Source: Roseburia sp.
GTDB lineage: Bacteria > Bacillota > Clostridia > Lachnospirales > Lachnospiraceae
DNA: 64,000 bases
Reading direction: 5' to 3'
Assembly: GCA_023667765.1 (NCBI GenBank)
Contig: JAMOZS010000005.1
Location: forward strand, 1 to 64,000
The notes beneath the pieces were generated by a model. The model was given only the letters and a program-made list of their open reading frames with translations. It ran no database searches and was not told where the DNA came from. Positions 1-8,878 of the stretch are shown one piece after another. Within the stretch, counting starts at the first letter, position 1. Every line of letters starts with the position of its first letter. The position numbers and the translations under genes were made by a program.

Positions 1-1255
1 CGGTTTCGGTAGGAAGTCCCAGCATAAAATAAAGCTTTACCCTGGTCCAGCCCCCCTCAAAGGCCAATGCGGCGCCCTGAAGAATCACTTCCTCCGTAAG
101 GCCCTTGTTAATCACATTTCGAAGTCTCTGACTCCCCGCCTCAGGAGCGAAGGTCAGACTGGATTTTTTTACATCCTGCACCTTGCTCATAACATCCAGA
201 GAAAAGGCGTCAATCCGCAGAGAAGGCAGGGAAATATTGATATGTCTGTGGGCGCATTCCTCCATGAGAAACTGAATCAAGTCCGGCAGTCTTGTGTAAT
301 CGCTGGAGCTTAAGGAGCTTAGCGATATCTCCTCATGTCCCGTATTTTTCAGCATTTCCAGCGCATAATCCCGAAGCACATCTGCATCCCGTTCCCGCAC
401 AGGGCGGTAGAGCTGCCCCGCCTGACAGAAACGACAGCCTCTGATACAGCCCCTTTGGATTTCCAGCACAACTCTGTCCTGAGTTACTTTTATATAAGGC
501 ACTACCGGTTTCATGGGATAATAGGTATCGGACAGGTCTTTCTGAATTTCCTTTAGAATAGTGGCAGGAATCCCCTCCTCCCTGGGCGTGAAGGAGGCAA
601 TTGTCCCATCCTCGTGATAGCTCACCTCATAAAAGGAAGGCACATACATGCCCGGGAGCTTTGCGGCCCTTCTCAGAAACTCCCTGCGCCCGGCATGCTG
701 ATCTCTGCATTCCCGGTATAAATGCATCAGATTACCGTACTGCGTCTCACCCTCGCCGATATAAAATAAATCAAAGAAATCCGCAATGGGCTCAGGATTA
801 TAACTGCAGGGACCGCCGCCTATCACAATCGGATACTCCTCTCCCCGTTCTTCTGCCAATAAGGGAATACCCGCTAAATCCAATACCTGCAAGATATTGG
901 TATAACACATCTCATACTGCAGCGTGATGCCCAGAAAGTCAAAATCTCTGATTGGCTCCTGAGATTCCAGGCCAAAAAGAGGAATCCCTTCTCTGCGCAT
1001 GATTGCGTCCAAATCCAGCCAGGGAGAATACACTCTCTCACACCAGACCCCCGGCAGGCGGTTCAGCATATCATAAAGAATCTGAATGCCCAGATGAGAC
1101 ATTCCTATCTCATACACATCGGGAAAGCACATGGCAAACCGGATATCCACTTCCTTTTTATTTTTAACCACCGCATTAAATTCATGTCCGATATAACGGG
1201 CCGGTTTTTCCACCTTCATTAAGATATCGTCGGATAGCGCTAATTGACTGTTCAT
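1..1255 (-). CDS. B12-binding-domain radical SAM protein (TIGR03960-like), C-terminus outside window
   Basis: This is a partial gene: translation from ATG at 1255 runs 418 codons to the window edge with no stop. The first ~190 residues look like a cobalamin-binding-type domain (CFPDVYEIGMSHLG, then a glycine-rich VIGGGPCSYNPEP). The radical SAM cluster motif follows as GCIRGCRFC (CxxxCxxC), with a later TFAPEAGSQRLR segment typical of the family. Family members of this kind (TIGR03960) are usually followed by a DUF2344 gene and lie near ribosomal protein and Rnase E/G genes; the downstream side is not visible here. The gene starts 3 bp after the stop of the upstream membrane protein, so it is probably co-transcribed with the MoxR operon. 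Substrate unknown. Family assignment is confident; role is not. Confidence 0.9.
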   Translation of the reverse strand, partial: MNSQLALSDDILMKVEKPARYIGHEFNAVVKNKKEVDIRFAMCFPDVYEIGMSHLGIQILYDMLNRLPGVWCERVYSPWLDLDAIMRREGIPLFGLESQEPIRDFDFLGITLQYEMCYTNILQVLDLAGIPLLAEERGEEYPIVIGGGPCSYNPEPIADFFDLFYIGEGETQYGNLMHLYRECRDQHAGRREFLRRAAKLPGMYVPSFYEVSYHEDGTIASFTPREEGIPATILKEIQKDLSDTYYPMKPVVPYIKVTQDRVVLEIQRGCIRGCRFCQAGQLYRPVRERDADVLRDYALEMLKNTGHEEISLSSLSSSDYTRLPDLIQFLMEECAHRHINISLPSLRIDAFSLDVMSKVQDVKKSSLTFAPEAGSQRLRNVINKGLTEEVILQGAALAFEGGWTRVKLYFMLGLPTET

Positions 1256-1258
1256 TAC

Positions 1259-2494
1259 TTATTTACAAGCCTCCTTCATATGTTTCAAATCCTCTTTGCT
1301 GCAGACTATATCGGAGTAGCGCGCCTTCTCATAAAGCTCTGCCGCCGCCGTCCTGCCGGAAAGCAGAGCATATTCTCTGGCGGTATAACGGGAAGGGGTG
1401 TCTAACCATTTTCTGTCTGCCAGAAGTCTTCGTCTAAACTGCCTGCGGATACGCTCTGCCACTGTCAGGGTTCCCGGCAGTTTCCGCCTCCTTATGCCGG
1501 GAGAAAGAGGGAGCTGTTCCCTGACGTCCTTCTTCTTTTCGATGGCAGCATTTTTCTCACAGACAGAGCCGTTTAGCCGGGCCCGAATAAATCTGATAAA
1601 TCCAACCGCCGCTTTTATCAGTAATATCGCTAAAATGATAAACGTGATAATAAATAACAGCTTTTCCAGTATCTGCCACAGCCAGAAGGGTTCCGCCGCA
1701 TCTGTGGGAGCCATCATGGCAGGATTGCCCTCTATTACCTGCCGTTCCACTTCCTCGATAGCTTCCTGCTCTTTGACAAAAAAATGCAATAAATATCTTA
1801 TAAGCTCGAGCAGACATTTCTTCAGCCATTCCGCCGCCTGATTCAGGACGGTCAGATTGGATACGGCAATCAGCACAAGCACTCCGCCCCCTGTATAAAG
1901 CAGGACGGTTTTCAGTCCGGCATAAAAGATTTCCCTCTCCGGCAGGTATCCGGCGCTGTTTTTATCCGCCTGCAAAAACTGCAGATAACGCTCCAGATAA
2001 CTCCCTATAAAATACATTGACGTAAGACTAATTAATAAAACCACATAATACTGCTCGTAGCCGGTATCTCCCATAGCATGTAAAAAGAACAGAACTCCCC
2101 CGCCGGAGCATATGGCAAAAGGCAGAGGCAACATCCCCTCCTTCCTCCTTCGCTCCGAGAAACGCCTGACCATGGAATTTATCAAATACCCCAGACTGCA
2201 CAGCGTTACGATAATCTGCATCGACATATGTCCTGCAGGTATCAACAGACCCAGAGCCAATAACAGGATATGCAGTCCAAGTACCGCCCAAAGCTTCCTG
2301 ATAAAAATACGAATATAATATTGTATCAGAGGCATAAGCCCAAGAATACCCCAACACAAAAAATCCGTCCCCCGCAGCGGCTGCTCCTGCGAAAAATGCA
2401 TGCCAAGCAAAAGCGCTCCGAGAGCCAGAGTAAAGAAAGACCAGTGATTAAATTGCGTTACCAATATCTGTCGTAAAAATTCGATTCTTTTCAA
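1259..2494 (-). CDS. Membrane protein with DUF4129-like C-terminus
   Basis: A 411-aa integral membrane protein. It has about six hydrophobic segments in the first ~210 residues, another around residues 285-310, and a soluble arginine-rich tail. The tail (DTPSRYTAREYALLSG followed by ELYEKARYS) resembles the C-terminal DUF4129 module found after the transglutaminase core of MoxR-linked membrane proteins; no transglutaminase Cys-His-Asp core is seen. The reading frame is open to 2614, overlapping the DUF58 gene by 85 bp. I prefer TTG at 2494 (start MKRIEFLRQ) because AGGCG lies just upstream and this start clears the DUF58 stop. Third gene of moxR-DUF58-this protein; such operons are thought to act in envelope or complex assembly. 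Specific function unknown. Confidence 0.75.
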   Translation of the reverse strand: MKRIEFLRQILVTQFNHWSFFTLALGALLLGMHFSQEQPLRGTDFLCWGILGLMPLIQYYIRIFIRKLWAVLGLHILLLALGLLIPAGHMSMQIIVTLCSLGYLINSMVRRFSERRRKEGMLPLPFAICSGGGVLFFLHAMGDTGYEQYYVVLLISLTSMYFIGSYLERYLQFLQADKNSAGYLPEREIFYAGLKTVLLYTGGGVLVLIAVSNLTVLNQAAEWLKKCLLELIRYLLHFFVKEQEAIEEVERQVIEGNPAMMAPTDAAEPFWLWQILEKLLFIITFIILAILLIKAAVGFIRFIRARLNGSVCEKNAAIEKKKDVREQLPLSPGIRRRKLPGTLTVAERIRRQFRRRLLADRKWLDTPSRYTAREYALLSGRTAAAELYEKARYSDIVCSKEDLKHMKEACK

Positions 2495-2529
2495 AACTGC
2501 GCCTGCTTTCTGTTCTTTGAGTGACGATA

Positions 2530-3651
2530 TTACAGAATAGGCAGTATCCGGATTCGTTCCTCCAGAGAAGCCGGAAGCTGCCGGGATAATCTTTCCCACA
2601 CCGGATAATACCATATAAATTCCATGCCTTCCGTACGGCAGCGTTCCAATAAGGCTATAAAATCAGGATATTGATTCGGTGCGGCCAGACAGGTTACGGT
2701 GCCTTCGGCCTCCTTCAGAAGTTTTTCCCCAAAGGTATCCCGAAAGCTTACCGCCGGTTTTTGTGTATCAATACGGGCCAGACTGCGGTAAATGGCTTTC
2801 AGCTGACCGCTGCCCCCGCCGGCAGCCACCTCCATGGGCTTGCTGGTCAGGCAGTCAAGCCCGTTACAGTAACAGGCAACCTGCATTCCCTGTTCCAGAA
2901 AGAAACGACTTAAGCCCGCTCCAATTTGCAGACAGGCCTCCACACACTCTGTTTTTCTTAAAATCCCCGTGTCCTCTATGTTCAGAAAAATTCTTATGGA
3001 GCGTAGCGTCGTATTATTTTTTTGATTCACTTTTAAATCGTCTGTTTTTGCAGTAGCCTTCCAGTTGATGCTCCGCACGTCGTCAAAGGGCTGGTATTCC
3101 CGAATCCCCCTGTATTCAAAAGGGTCCTCCAGGAGATGGCGTTTCGCAAGGACTTCGCCGTTTAACTGCTGCAGAGAACGCCAAAACTCCTCATTCCTAA
3201 AAGGCCTGGGAAACACATAAATACCGGCGTCGGCCGCACAGGAGGCATACATCCGACAGGACATAAACAAATCCGTTCCCACCAAATCAATGTTCTTCAG
3301 CTGATAAAATCCTCTCTTCCCTCCGGTGAAGGACAAAGTTCGGGTAATCTTCTCACCGCCGTTTATCTGGAAAATGTCATTACGATAAAACAGGTCTGTG
3401 GTACGGGAGCCCCTTTCGGCATCAAAAATCAGATTTTTATCCGCCTGAAATTTTACCTTTAGCATATGCAGCGGAAGTCTTTTGGCATTTATGATAATTT
3501 CCTGCAGGGAACCGCTCTCTCCCTCGAAAATTTCGGGCTGAACGAATCTTAATTGCACCTCCAGCCTCCTGTTCCAGTATTTTTGGTATACCAGCCGCTG
3601 CAGAAAGAACAGAAAGGCCGCTCCAAGACCAATCCCCAATATTCTAATCAT
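2530..3651 (-). CDS. DUF58 domain-containing protein
   Basis: A 373-aa protein with one N-terminal membrane anchor (residues ~3-20), a beta-rich middle, and the diagnostic DUF58 motif RGIREYQPFDDVRSINWKAT near residue 175. DUF58 proteins have a von Willebrand factor A-like fold and nearly always pair with a MoxR AAA+ ATPase, as here: its ATG overlaps the MoxR stop by 4 bp (ATGA), which indicates translational coupling. The role of MoxR-DUF58 pairs is inferred from family studies (chaperone-like assembly or envelope stress) and is not shown by the sequence. Family call is secure. Confidence 0.92.
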   Translation of the reverse strand: MIRILGIGLGAAFLFFLQRLVYQKYWNRRLEVQLRFVQPEIFEGESGSLQEIIINAKRLPLHMLKVKFQADKNLIFDAERGSRTTDLFYRNDIFQINGGEKITRTLSFTGGKRGFYQLKNIDLVGTDLFMSCRMYASCAADAGIYVFPRPFRNEEFWRSLQQLNGEVLAKRHLLEDPFEYRGIREYQPFDDVRSINWKATAKTDDLKVNQKNNTTLRSIRIFLNIEDTGILRKTECVEACLQIGAGLSRFFLEQGMQVACYCNGLDCLTSKPMEVAAGGGSGQLKAIYRSLARIDTQKPAVSFRDTFGEKLLKEAEGTVTCLAAPNQYPDFIALLERCRTEGMEFIWYYPVWERLSRQLPASLEERIRILPIL

Positions 3652-4586
3652 AGTCTGAAATCCTCTGTGGGTACGGGAGTATTCTCCATCAATTGTTTTA
3701 ACAGTGCCTGCGCATTCCTGCTTTGTCCGTAGCCTAATATGATTCGATGCGCCAGAACGGGAACAGCCGTCTCCTTTACATCATCAGGAATACAATAGGT
3801 TCTGCCCTGCAGATAAGCATAGGCCTTTATGCACCGAAGGAGCGCAAGGCTCCCCCTTGGGCTGACTCCCATGATGATATCCTCCCCTCTGCGGGTGCCT
3901 GCAATGATATCTAACAGATATTCCCGAATACAGGGATGAACCGATACCCGTTTCGCCTCCTCTCTGGCTTTGCACAATTCCTCCGGCGTCAATACGCTCT
4001 CCAGGGAATCCAGAGGGTCCGTCTCCATATAGCGCGCCAGGATATCCAGCTCCTCCTCCCTTTCGGGAAGTCCCATGGACAGACGCATCATAAAGCGGTC
4101 CAGCTGTGCTTCCGGCAGAGGAAAGGTGCCGACGGTCTCCACGGGATTCTGAGTGGCAATCACAAAGAAGGGATTCCCCGGCTCATAGCTTATACCGTCT
4201 ATGGTCACCTGACGCTCCTCCATACACTCTAAAAGGCCGGCCTGCGTCCGGGGTGTCGCCCGGTTGATTTCATCAGCCAGAAGCACATTGGTAAATACCG
4301 GTCCCTTACGCAGTACAAATGTATTTGCCTGCCTGTCAAAGATATTCAGTCCGGTGATATCGCCGGGAAGCAAATCCGGGGTAAACTGGATTCTGGAAAA
4401 GGTTCCTCCCATAGATTTCGCAAGGGCCCTGGCCAGCCGGGTCTTGCCTGTCCCCGGTAAGTCCTCCAGAAGCACATGCCCGTCCGCCACCAGGGCGGTG
4501 AGCAAAAGACGCACGGTTTTTTCTTTCCCGATAATCACTCTTCCGATATTCTCAGTTAATCTATCCCCAAACTCTTTTCCATTCAT
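3648..4586 (-). CDS. MoxR family AAA+ ATPase
   Basis: A 312-aa ATPase. Walker A is DLPGTGKTRLA (residues ~43-53), Walker B is LLADEINRA (~103-111), followed by the family hallmarks RTQAGLLECMEE and FVIATQNPVET; the sensor and lid segment PEAQLDRFMMRL follows, and a helical C-terminal domain has MGVSPRGSLALLR. Full length for the family. It is the first gene of a three- or four-gene leftward operon with DUF58 and a DUF4129-like membrane protein. GGGAGG lies upstream of ATG 4586, and a promoter is placed at 4627-4655. MoxR ATPases are thought to act as chaperones for partner vWA-fold proteins; the partner here would be the DUF58 protein. Confidence 0.95.
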   Translation of the reverse strand: MNGKEFGDRLTENIGRVIIGKEKTVRLLLTALVADGHVLLEDLPGTGKTRLARALAKSMGGTFSRIQFTPDLLPGDITGLNIFDRQANTFVLRKGPVFTNVLLADEINRATPRTQAGLLECMEERQVTIDGISYEPGNPFFVIATQNPVETVGTFPLPEAQLDRFMMRLSMGLPEREEELDILARYMETDPLDSLESVLTPEELCKAREEAKRVSVHPCIREYLLDIIAGTRRGEDIIMGVSPRGSLALLRCIKAYAYLQGRTYCIPDDVKETAVPVLAHRIILGYGQSRNAQALLKQLMENTPVPTEDFRL

Positions 4587-4626
4587 CTGTTAAGGTTTCC
4601 TCCCAAGCTGTATGATTTTCTTGTAT

Positions 4627-4655
4627 AGTATAACATAAAAACGCCGATAAAGCAT
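4627..4655 (-). promoter_or_regulatory. Putative promoter of the moxR operon
   Basis: Read on the minus strand: ATGCTT (4650-4655), a 17-bp spacer, then TATACT (4627-4632). The -35 is weak but close to the TTGCTT form used by other promoters in this window. Transcription would begin near 4620, about 35 bp before the moxR start. Confidence 0.5.
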
Positions 4656-4667
4656 CCAATAATATAG

Positions 4668-4696
4668 TTGACATAAGGATTCTTTCTTTTTATAAT
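4668..4696 (+). promoter_or_regulatory. Consensus promoter of the DUF1266 lipoprotein gene
   Basis: TTGACA (4668-4673), 17-bp spacer, TATAAT (4691-4696): a perfect vegetative sigma-A-type promoter pointing right. Predicted start near 4703 gives a long leader of ~120 nt before ATG 4822. The leader holds an 11-bp stem (4729-4739 with 4752-4762, one G-U pair). It also has two tandem TGCGATGC copies (4736-4743 and 4741-4748) that can instead pair with TGCATCGCA (4798-4806), directly upstream of the ribosome binding site. Confidence 0.8.
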
Positions 4697-4821
4697 GTTT
4701 TTGTTTGCCGAAAAAGTCGAAAACATAAACAGGTTTGCGATGCGATGCCTCCGCAGACCTGTAAAAATCAAAAACTTCGCTGTAAGGAGCGGGGGATTGC
4801 ATCGCAGAAATGAGGGAAAAA

Positions 4822-5565
4822 ATGAAAACAAAAAAGAAATCACTGATTGTTGTGGCTGTGCTGCTTGCACTCTCCGTTATGCTTGGGGGATGCTCCGAGA
4901 AAAAAGTACCGGATACCATTCGCTGGATTAACGCTTCCTACGCTGTCCTGACCTCCATCAACGGAAACGATTATAATCTGTTCGGAGGGATGAAGCCTGA
5001 TACTTTAAATACCAAGCTGCAGCAGACTTCTCTTGAGAACTGGTGGGGCGTGACTGACCGCCAGACCGCTGACGAAACCCTGGAATGGATTTTAACAGAA
5101 GGACATCGCGCCGATTATGCAGATTATATGGCTTATCTCGACGAACTGGGCTTGTCCGAGATTCCTCTGGAGGAGTTTGCCGAAACGCTTCCCTATTTAT
5201 ATGAGCTGACCGAGGATGAAGCTGCCGAAATTGCCAAATTCTACGGATGGTATCAGGAAATCGGTGCGAATGCTATCGATGGCTGGGATTATTGCCGTGC
5301 CTTAAACTTGTTGAGCTTCTATTATGTGGCAGGCTACTACACCAGAGAGGAAGCTCTGGACAAATCTCTGGAGATTGCCCTGGAGGTTCAGCCTCTGTTC
5401 GATTCCTGGGATGAATTGATTGACAGCTATCTGCGCGGTTATGAATACTGGAACGGGGATAATACCGACAGCACGGAGCGCCGCCAGGTATATGAATCCC
5501 TTTTGTCCGCCAAGGACAATCCCTATTCCGTGGACTATCATACCACGCTGCAGAAGGAATGGTAA
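4822..5565 (+). CDS. DUF1266 family lipoprotein
   Basis: A 247-aa exported lipoprotein. Residues 1-27 form a lipoprotein signal peptide: a KTKKK basic start, a hydrophobic core, and the lipobox LGGC. The mature part matches DUF1266: TIRWINASYAVLTSINGNDY at its start, WWGVTDRQTADETLEWIL around residue 75, and a C-terminal LDSYLRGYEYW-like segment (IDSYLRGYEYWNG). ATG 4822 is chosen over ATG 4810 because GAGGG ends 5 bp before it. Monocistronic, divergent from moxR, facing the convergent MutS-like operon 5 bp beyond its stop. DUF1266 has no established function; surface location is inferred from the lipobox. Confidence 0.85.
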   Translation: MKTKKKSLIVVAVLLALSVMLGGCSEKKVPDTIRWINASYAVLTSINGNDYNLFGGMKPDTLNTKLQQTSLENWWGVTDRQTADETLEWILTEGHRADYADYMAYLDELGLSEIPLEEFAETLPYLYELTEDEAAEIAKFYGWYQEIGANAIDGWDYCRALNLLSFYYVAGYYTREEALDKSLEIALEVQPLFDSWDELIDSYLRGYEYWNGDNTDSTERRQVYESLLSAKDNPYSVDYHTTLQKEW

Positions 5566-5570
5566 GGAAA

Positions 5571-7202
5571 TCAGATCAGGGGAGACTCTCCCACGATTTC
5601 CCTGTATAAATCCAGTCCGAAGCTGGTCAATTCCGGCTCATGCGGAATCATCTTAAAGGTTCTTCTGCCGTCCTCAAGACGCTCTGCGCAGAAGAATTCC
5701 ACCTTTGATGCGGCATTGTCCCGGTTTTCATCAAACATCCTCTGAGCGAAGGACAACAGATGCGTTACCGTCAAGATTTTTACATCCGCTTCCACCAGGG
5801 CTCTGACAATGTCGTAGGCAATGACAGAGCCCTCTTTTTCTGTGGTGGAGGCAAAGGATTCATTTAACAGAATAAGGGACTGCTCTCCTAATTGTTCCAC
5901 AATCCGGCTCATGCGCCGCAGCTCCTCATCCAGACGTCCGCTGTTCATAGCGCTGTCCTCCCGTCTGGTAAAATGCGTGAAAAACTGCGGGAAAATACCG
6001 CTCTCAAAGCTTTCGGCAGCCACCGCAAGACCACATTGCATCATAATCTGGGCGACGCCGATGCTTCTTAAAAAGGTGGATTTGCCGCCCTGATTGGCAC
6101 CGGTTACAATAAGCAGCATTTTATGGTCGATATTGCAGGTGTTTCCCACGGCGTCTATACGCTGCTCCATACACATCACCAACTCCTTTAAATTCCGAAA
6201 ACGCAGCGAATCCCGCCCTCCGGGAATGGGGAAACAGTAATCGAGATGAAAGCGCTGCATGTGGTGCTTGATATTCAAAGCCCCCCGATAGAAACCTGCC
6301 TCAAAGCGCAGCTGGTCAAAGAAACGGCTAAACGCGTTCATAAAGGGAGCACAACAGGCCACCACATAGCTTATCACCTGGAACTCCAGCAGGGACGCCT
6401 GCTCCTTCAACGTCGGATTCTTCTGTATGGAAAAGGAATCGGGAATCAGAGAATTCATATATTCCTGTATACGGGAAATGGCTCCTTTGGGGTTATGAAA
6501 TTTTCTGATTCTGGAGGACACCTCCTGAAGCCGTATGTCGCTCAGTTTTAAGCCGTCTCCTATGCCGCATTCCATAACGATTTTCGGCAGGTTTGTCGTG
6601 GGATGATTGATGCTTTCCGACTCTGATATGTCCGTATAAAAGGAAATATCCTGCAAAATCTTATTCAGGCATTCTTCCGTCTCCTCGGAATATTCCTCAC
6701 ACAGCCGTTCATAAAGAGACTGAAGGCCCCGGGAAGAAAACCTGTTCTGATACTCGGCAAACAGGCTCTTAATCCGGCTGAGGCTTGTCACAAAAAGCTT
6801 TAACAGATGAATCTGTGTAATCAAAACCGCCACAGGACTTTGGCTGCCCGTCTTACTCTTATCCTTTCGTCCCAGCTTATCCCATTGTTCCAGCATGTCC
6901 GTAGTCATATCGTATAAATCACAGATAAAAGCCTCCCGTGAAAAGCAGTCCTTTAATACGCCTTGTCTGAATAGAATCTCCTCCTTGGTATTCAAAGGGC
7001 GCATCATAACCTTCCTCATAGTCTCTGCAAGAAAAGGGTCCTCATGCTGGATATAAGCCACCTTGCCGTTTTTTTGCACCACATCCCTGGAGGCAGCCGA
7101 AAACAATGCCTTCAGACCTAAATCCTGAATGATACTTTTGGTATCATAATAGCTTTCTATATTCATCCATTCTTTCTGGGAATAGAGCAGGTAAACCTTC
7201 AT
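5571..7202 (-). CDS. MutS-like ABC ATPase, second of a tandem pair
   Basis: A 543-aa protein with a helical N-terminal lever/clamp-like part and a C-terminal MutS domain V ATPase. Walker A is TGANQGGKSTF (~residues 365-375), then the MutS-type segment GIAQIMMQCGLAVAAESFES-like, a signature stretch SGRLDEELRRM, and Walker B LILLNESFAST, followed by TVTHL (H-loop). The usual Walker B Asp is Asn. The mismatch-recognition domain of MutS1 (with the Phe-X-Glu motif) and the Smr nuclease of MutS2 are both absent. It overlaps the upstream MutS-like gene by 4 bp, so the two are coupled and could form a heterodimer. Role unknown; mismatch repair itself is unlikely. Confidence 0.88.
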   Translation of the reverse strand: MKVYLLYSQKEWMNIESYYDTKSIIQDLGLKALFSAASRDVVQKNGKVAYIQHEDPFLAETMRKVMMRPLNTKEEILFRQGVLKDCFSREAFICDLYDMTTDMLEQWDKLGRKDKSKTGSQSPVAVLITQIHLLKLFVTSLSRIKSLFAEYQNRFSSRGLQSLYERLCEEYSEETEECLNKILQDISFYTDISESESINHPTTNLPKIVMECGIGDGLKLSDIRLQEVSSRIRKFHNPKGAISRIQEYMNSLIPDSFSIQKNPTLKEQASLLEFQVISYVVACCAPFMNAFSRFFDQLRFEAGFYRGALNIKHHMQRFHLDYCFPIPGGRDSLRFRNLKELVMCMEQRIDAVGNTCNIDHKMLLIVTGANQGGKSTFLRSIGVAQIMMQCGLAVAAESFESGIFPQFFTHFTRREDSAMNSGRLDEELRRMSRIVEQLGEQSLILLNESFASTTEKEGSVIAYDIVRALVEADVKILTVTHLLSFAQRMFDENRDNAASKVEFFCAERLEDGRRTFKMIPHEPELTSFGLDLYREIVGESPLI

Positions 7203-8722
7203 ACGAAATCTCCATTCTGTTTTTTGCGCAAGCGCTCTTTCATTTGTTCATAGGTCAACTGATATTTTTCTACCTGACGGACGGCATAAGCAGCCGGCTC
7301 CGCCTCGCTTCTGATAATCTTAAAATTCTGCATCATCCGCTCGTCCAGCATGGCTTTAAGGCTGACCACCTGAGGATGTCCCTGGGAAAGCTCCCTTAAA
7401 TGTGTCACATAAATTCCCTGCCCGTTCTGGGCTATAAAATGCTCCAGCACCTTTTTCCCCATGATACAGGCGTCATAATTGGCGGCTGTGGTAAATAATT
7501 CATTGATTACAATAAAGGCATGGGTATGCTTTTCGTTCATCATGGGCTTTAACCGCATTAATTCCTCCTTCAGCTTACCACGGCCGGTTTCGATGCTCTC
7601 CTCCACGGAAAAATGTGTCAGAATACCACCAAAGTAGGGTACATTAGCGGAAAGCGCCGGCACATCCAGTCCCATTTTAGTAAAGTAGACCAGCTGTCCC
7701 AGACTTCGGGCAAAAGTGGTCTTGCCTCCCTGATTGGGCCCTGTCAGCACAAAGAAGCGCTCCCCTTTATGGTAAACCATATCATTGCTTACCACCTCCT
7801 TCCCTTCGGAGAGATTGACGCAGGCAAGGGCCAAATCATATAAACCCGAAGCGCACATTTCCTTCTCGTCAGATACGGAAGGAGCCGTAAAGGTAAAGCC
7901 ATTGCTCTGCATGTTGCACTGGAAATGATAAAAGGAAAGATAAAACTGAACTTCCGAGCGAAACTGCAGCAGCTTATCCTGGGCATAATGCGCATAGGTC
8001 TTATAAAAGGCCTTTGCCTCCTTAAAAAAGGCGGCATGCTTTTTACAAAAAATATGAAGTATCTCCTCTTCCAGCGCAGTTAAATCGGCAGACGCCATAA
8101 AGGGACTTTTCAAAGGCTTTGGCGGTTCGGAAAAGCAGTCGCATAAAAATGTATCATACGCTCCGGGGGCCTGGCTCTCCGCCACGATAAGGCGCTCCTT
8201 ATCATAGGTCAGCGTCACTCGAAAGCCTAAAAGCTCCTGCCGCAGACGGGACATACTCCTTTGCATATTCAGATAGGCCTCTGATTCCAGATAGTTTCTC
8301 AGATACTCCCTCAAGGACTGCATTCCCCGGGATGTAAGGGAAACCGGCCTTAAAGCGGCATACAGCTCCTCCAGCGCATCGCAGTAAAAGCCCGTCTCCC
8401 GAATATGCCAGGCAAGTTTTTGAAGATGAGAATCCACTTCCTCCTTCTGCGCCGCCGCTTCCTGACGTTTTCCCATATTTGAGACGAAACGGACGAGAAG
8501 CGCATAAACCTCCTCCCGCCGAATGTCTGCGTAGACTTCTCTGCGGTAATCCTCACACTCCCGGTTCTCCGGAAAATAATAATAAAATTGACTGACCTTT
8601 TCCTTCCAGTCCATCGCAATCCGCTCAATTACCTGATTCAAATTTAAATCCGTATAGAACGCTGACCTTGGCATCTCTCTATGAGAGCTTGGCTTTAAGT
8701 CCAGAATACTTGTAAATTCCAT
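7199..8722 (-). CDS. MutS-like ABC ATPase, first of a tandem pair
   Basis: A 507-aa relative of the next gene. Domain V has Walker A TGPNQGGKTTF (~residue 328), a conserved FGGILTHFSVEESIETGRG segment, a signature GKLKEELMRL, Walker B FIVINELFTTA with Asn in place of Asp, and the H-loop YVTHL. Like its partner it lacks the mismatch-recognition and connector domains of MutS1 and the Smr domain of MutS2. GGAGG lies 8 bp upstream of ATG 8722 (AGGAGGCCGCAATG), and a good promoter sits at 8786-8814. The pairing of two related half-size ATPases suggests an obligate complex (inference). Confidence 0.88.
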   Translation of the reverse strand: MEFTSILDLKPSSHREMPRSAFYTDLNLNQVIERIAMDWKEKVSQFYYYFPENRECEDYRREVYADIRREEVYALLVRFVSNMGKRQEAAAQKEEVDSHLQKLAWHIRETGFYCDALEELYAALRPVSLTSRGMQSLREYLRNYLESEAYLNMQRSMSRLRQELLGFRVTLTYDKERLIVAESQAPGAYDTFLCDCFSEPPKPLKSPFMASADLTALEEEILHIFCKKHAAFFKEAKAFYKTYAHYAQDKLLQFRSEVQFYLSFYHFQCNMQSNGFTFTAPSVSDEKEMCASGLYDLALACVNLSEGKEVVSNDMVYHKGERFFVLTGPNQGGKTTFARSLGQLVYFTKMGLDVPALSANVPYFGGILTHFSVEESIETGRGKLKEELMRLKPMMNEKHTHAFIVINELFTTAANYDACIMGKKVLEHFIAQNGQGIYVTHLRELSQGHPQVVSLKAMLDERMMQNFKIIRSEAEPAAYAVRQVEKYQLTYEQMKERLRKKQNGDFV

Positions 8723-8785
8723 TGCGGCCTCCTGTGAATCATAGGATTATTATTTTATGGATGATTGTGATTTATTATATGGAAT

Positions 8786-8814
8786 ATTATACTTTGGGAC
8801 TTGTTTAAAAGCAA
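8786..8814 (-). promoter_or_regulatory. Promoter of the MutS-like pair
   Basis: Minus strand: TTGCTT (8809-8814), 17-bp spacer, TATAAT (8786-8791). Predicted start near 8779 gives a leader of ~57 nt before ATG 8722. The remainder of 8723-8878 shows no other coding signal. Confidence 0.75.
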
Positions 8815-8878
8815 TAGAAAACAATCTGGTGGAACATATGGACGGAGCCTTTTATGTAATGTTAACAGGGAGCGGGGG

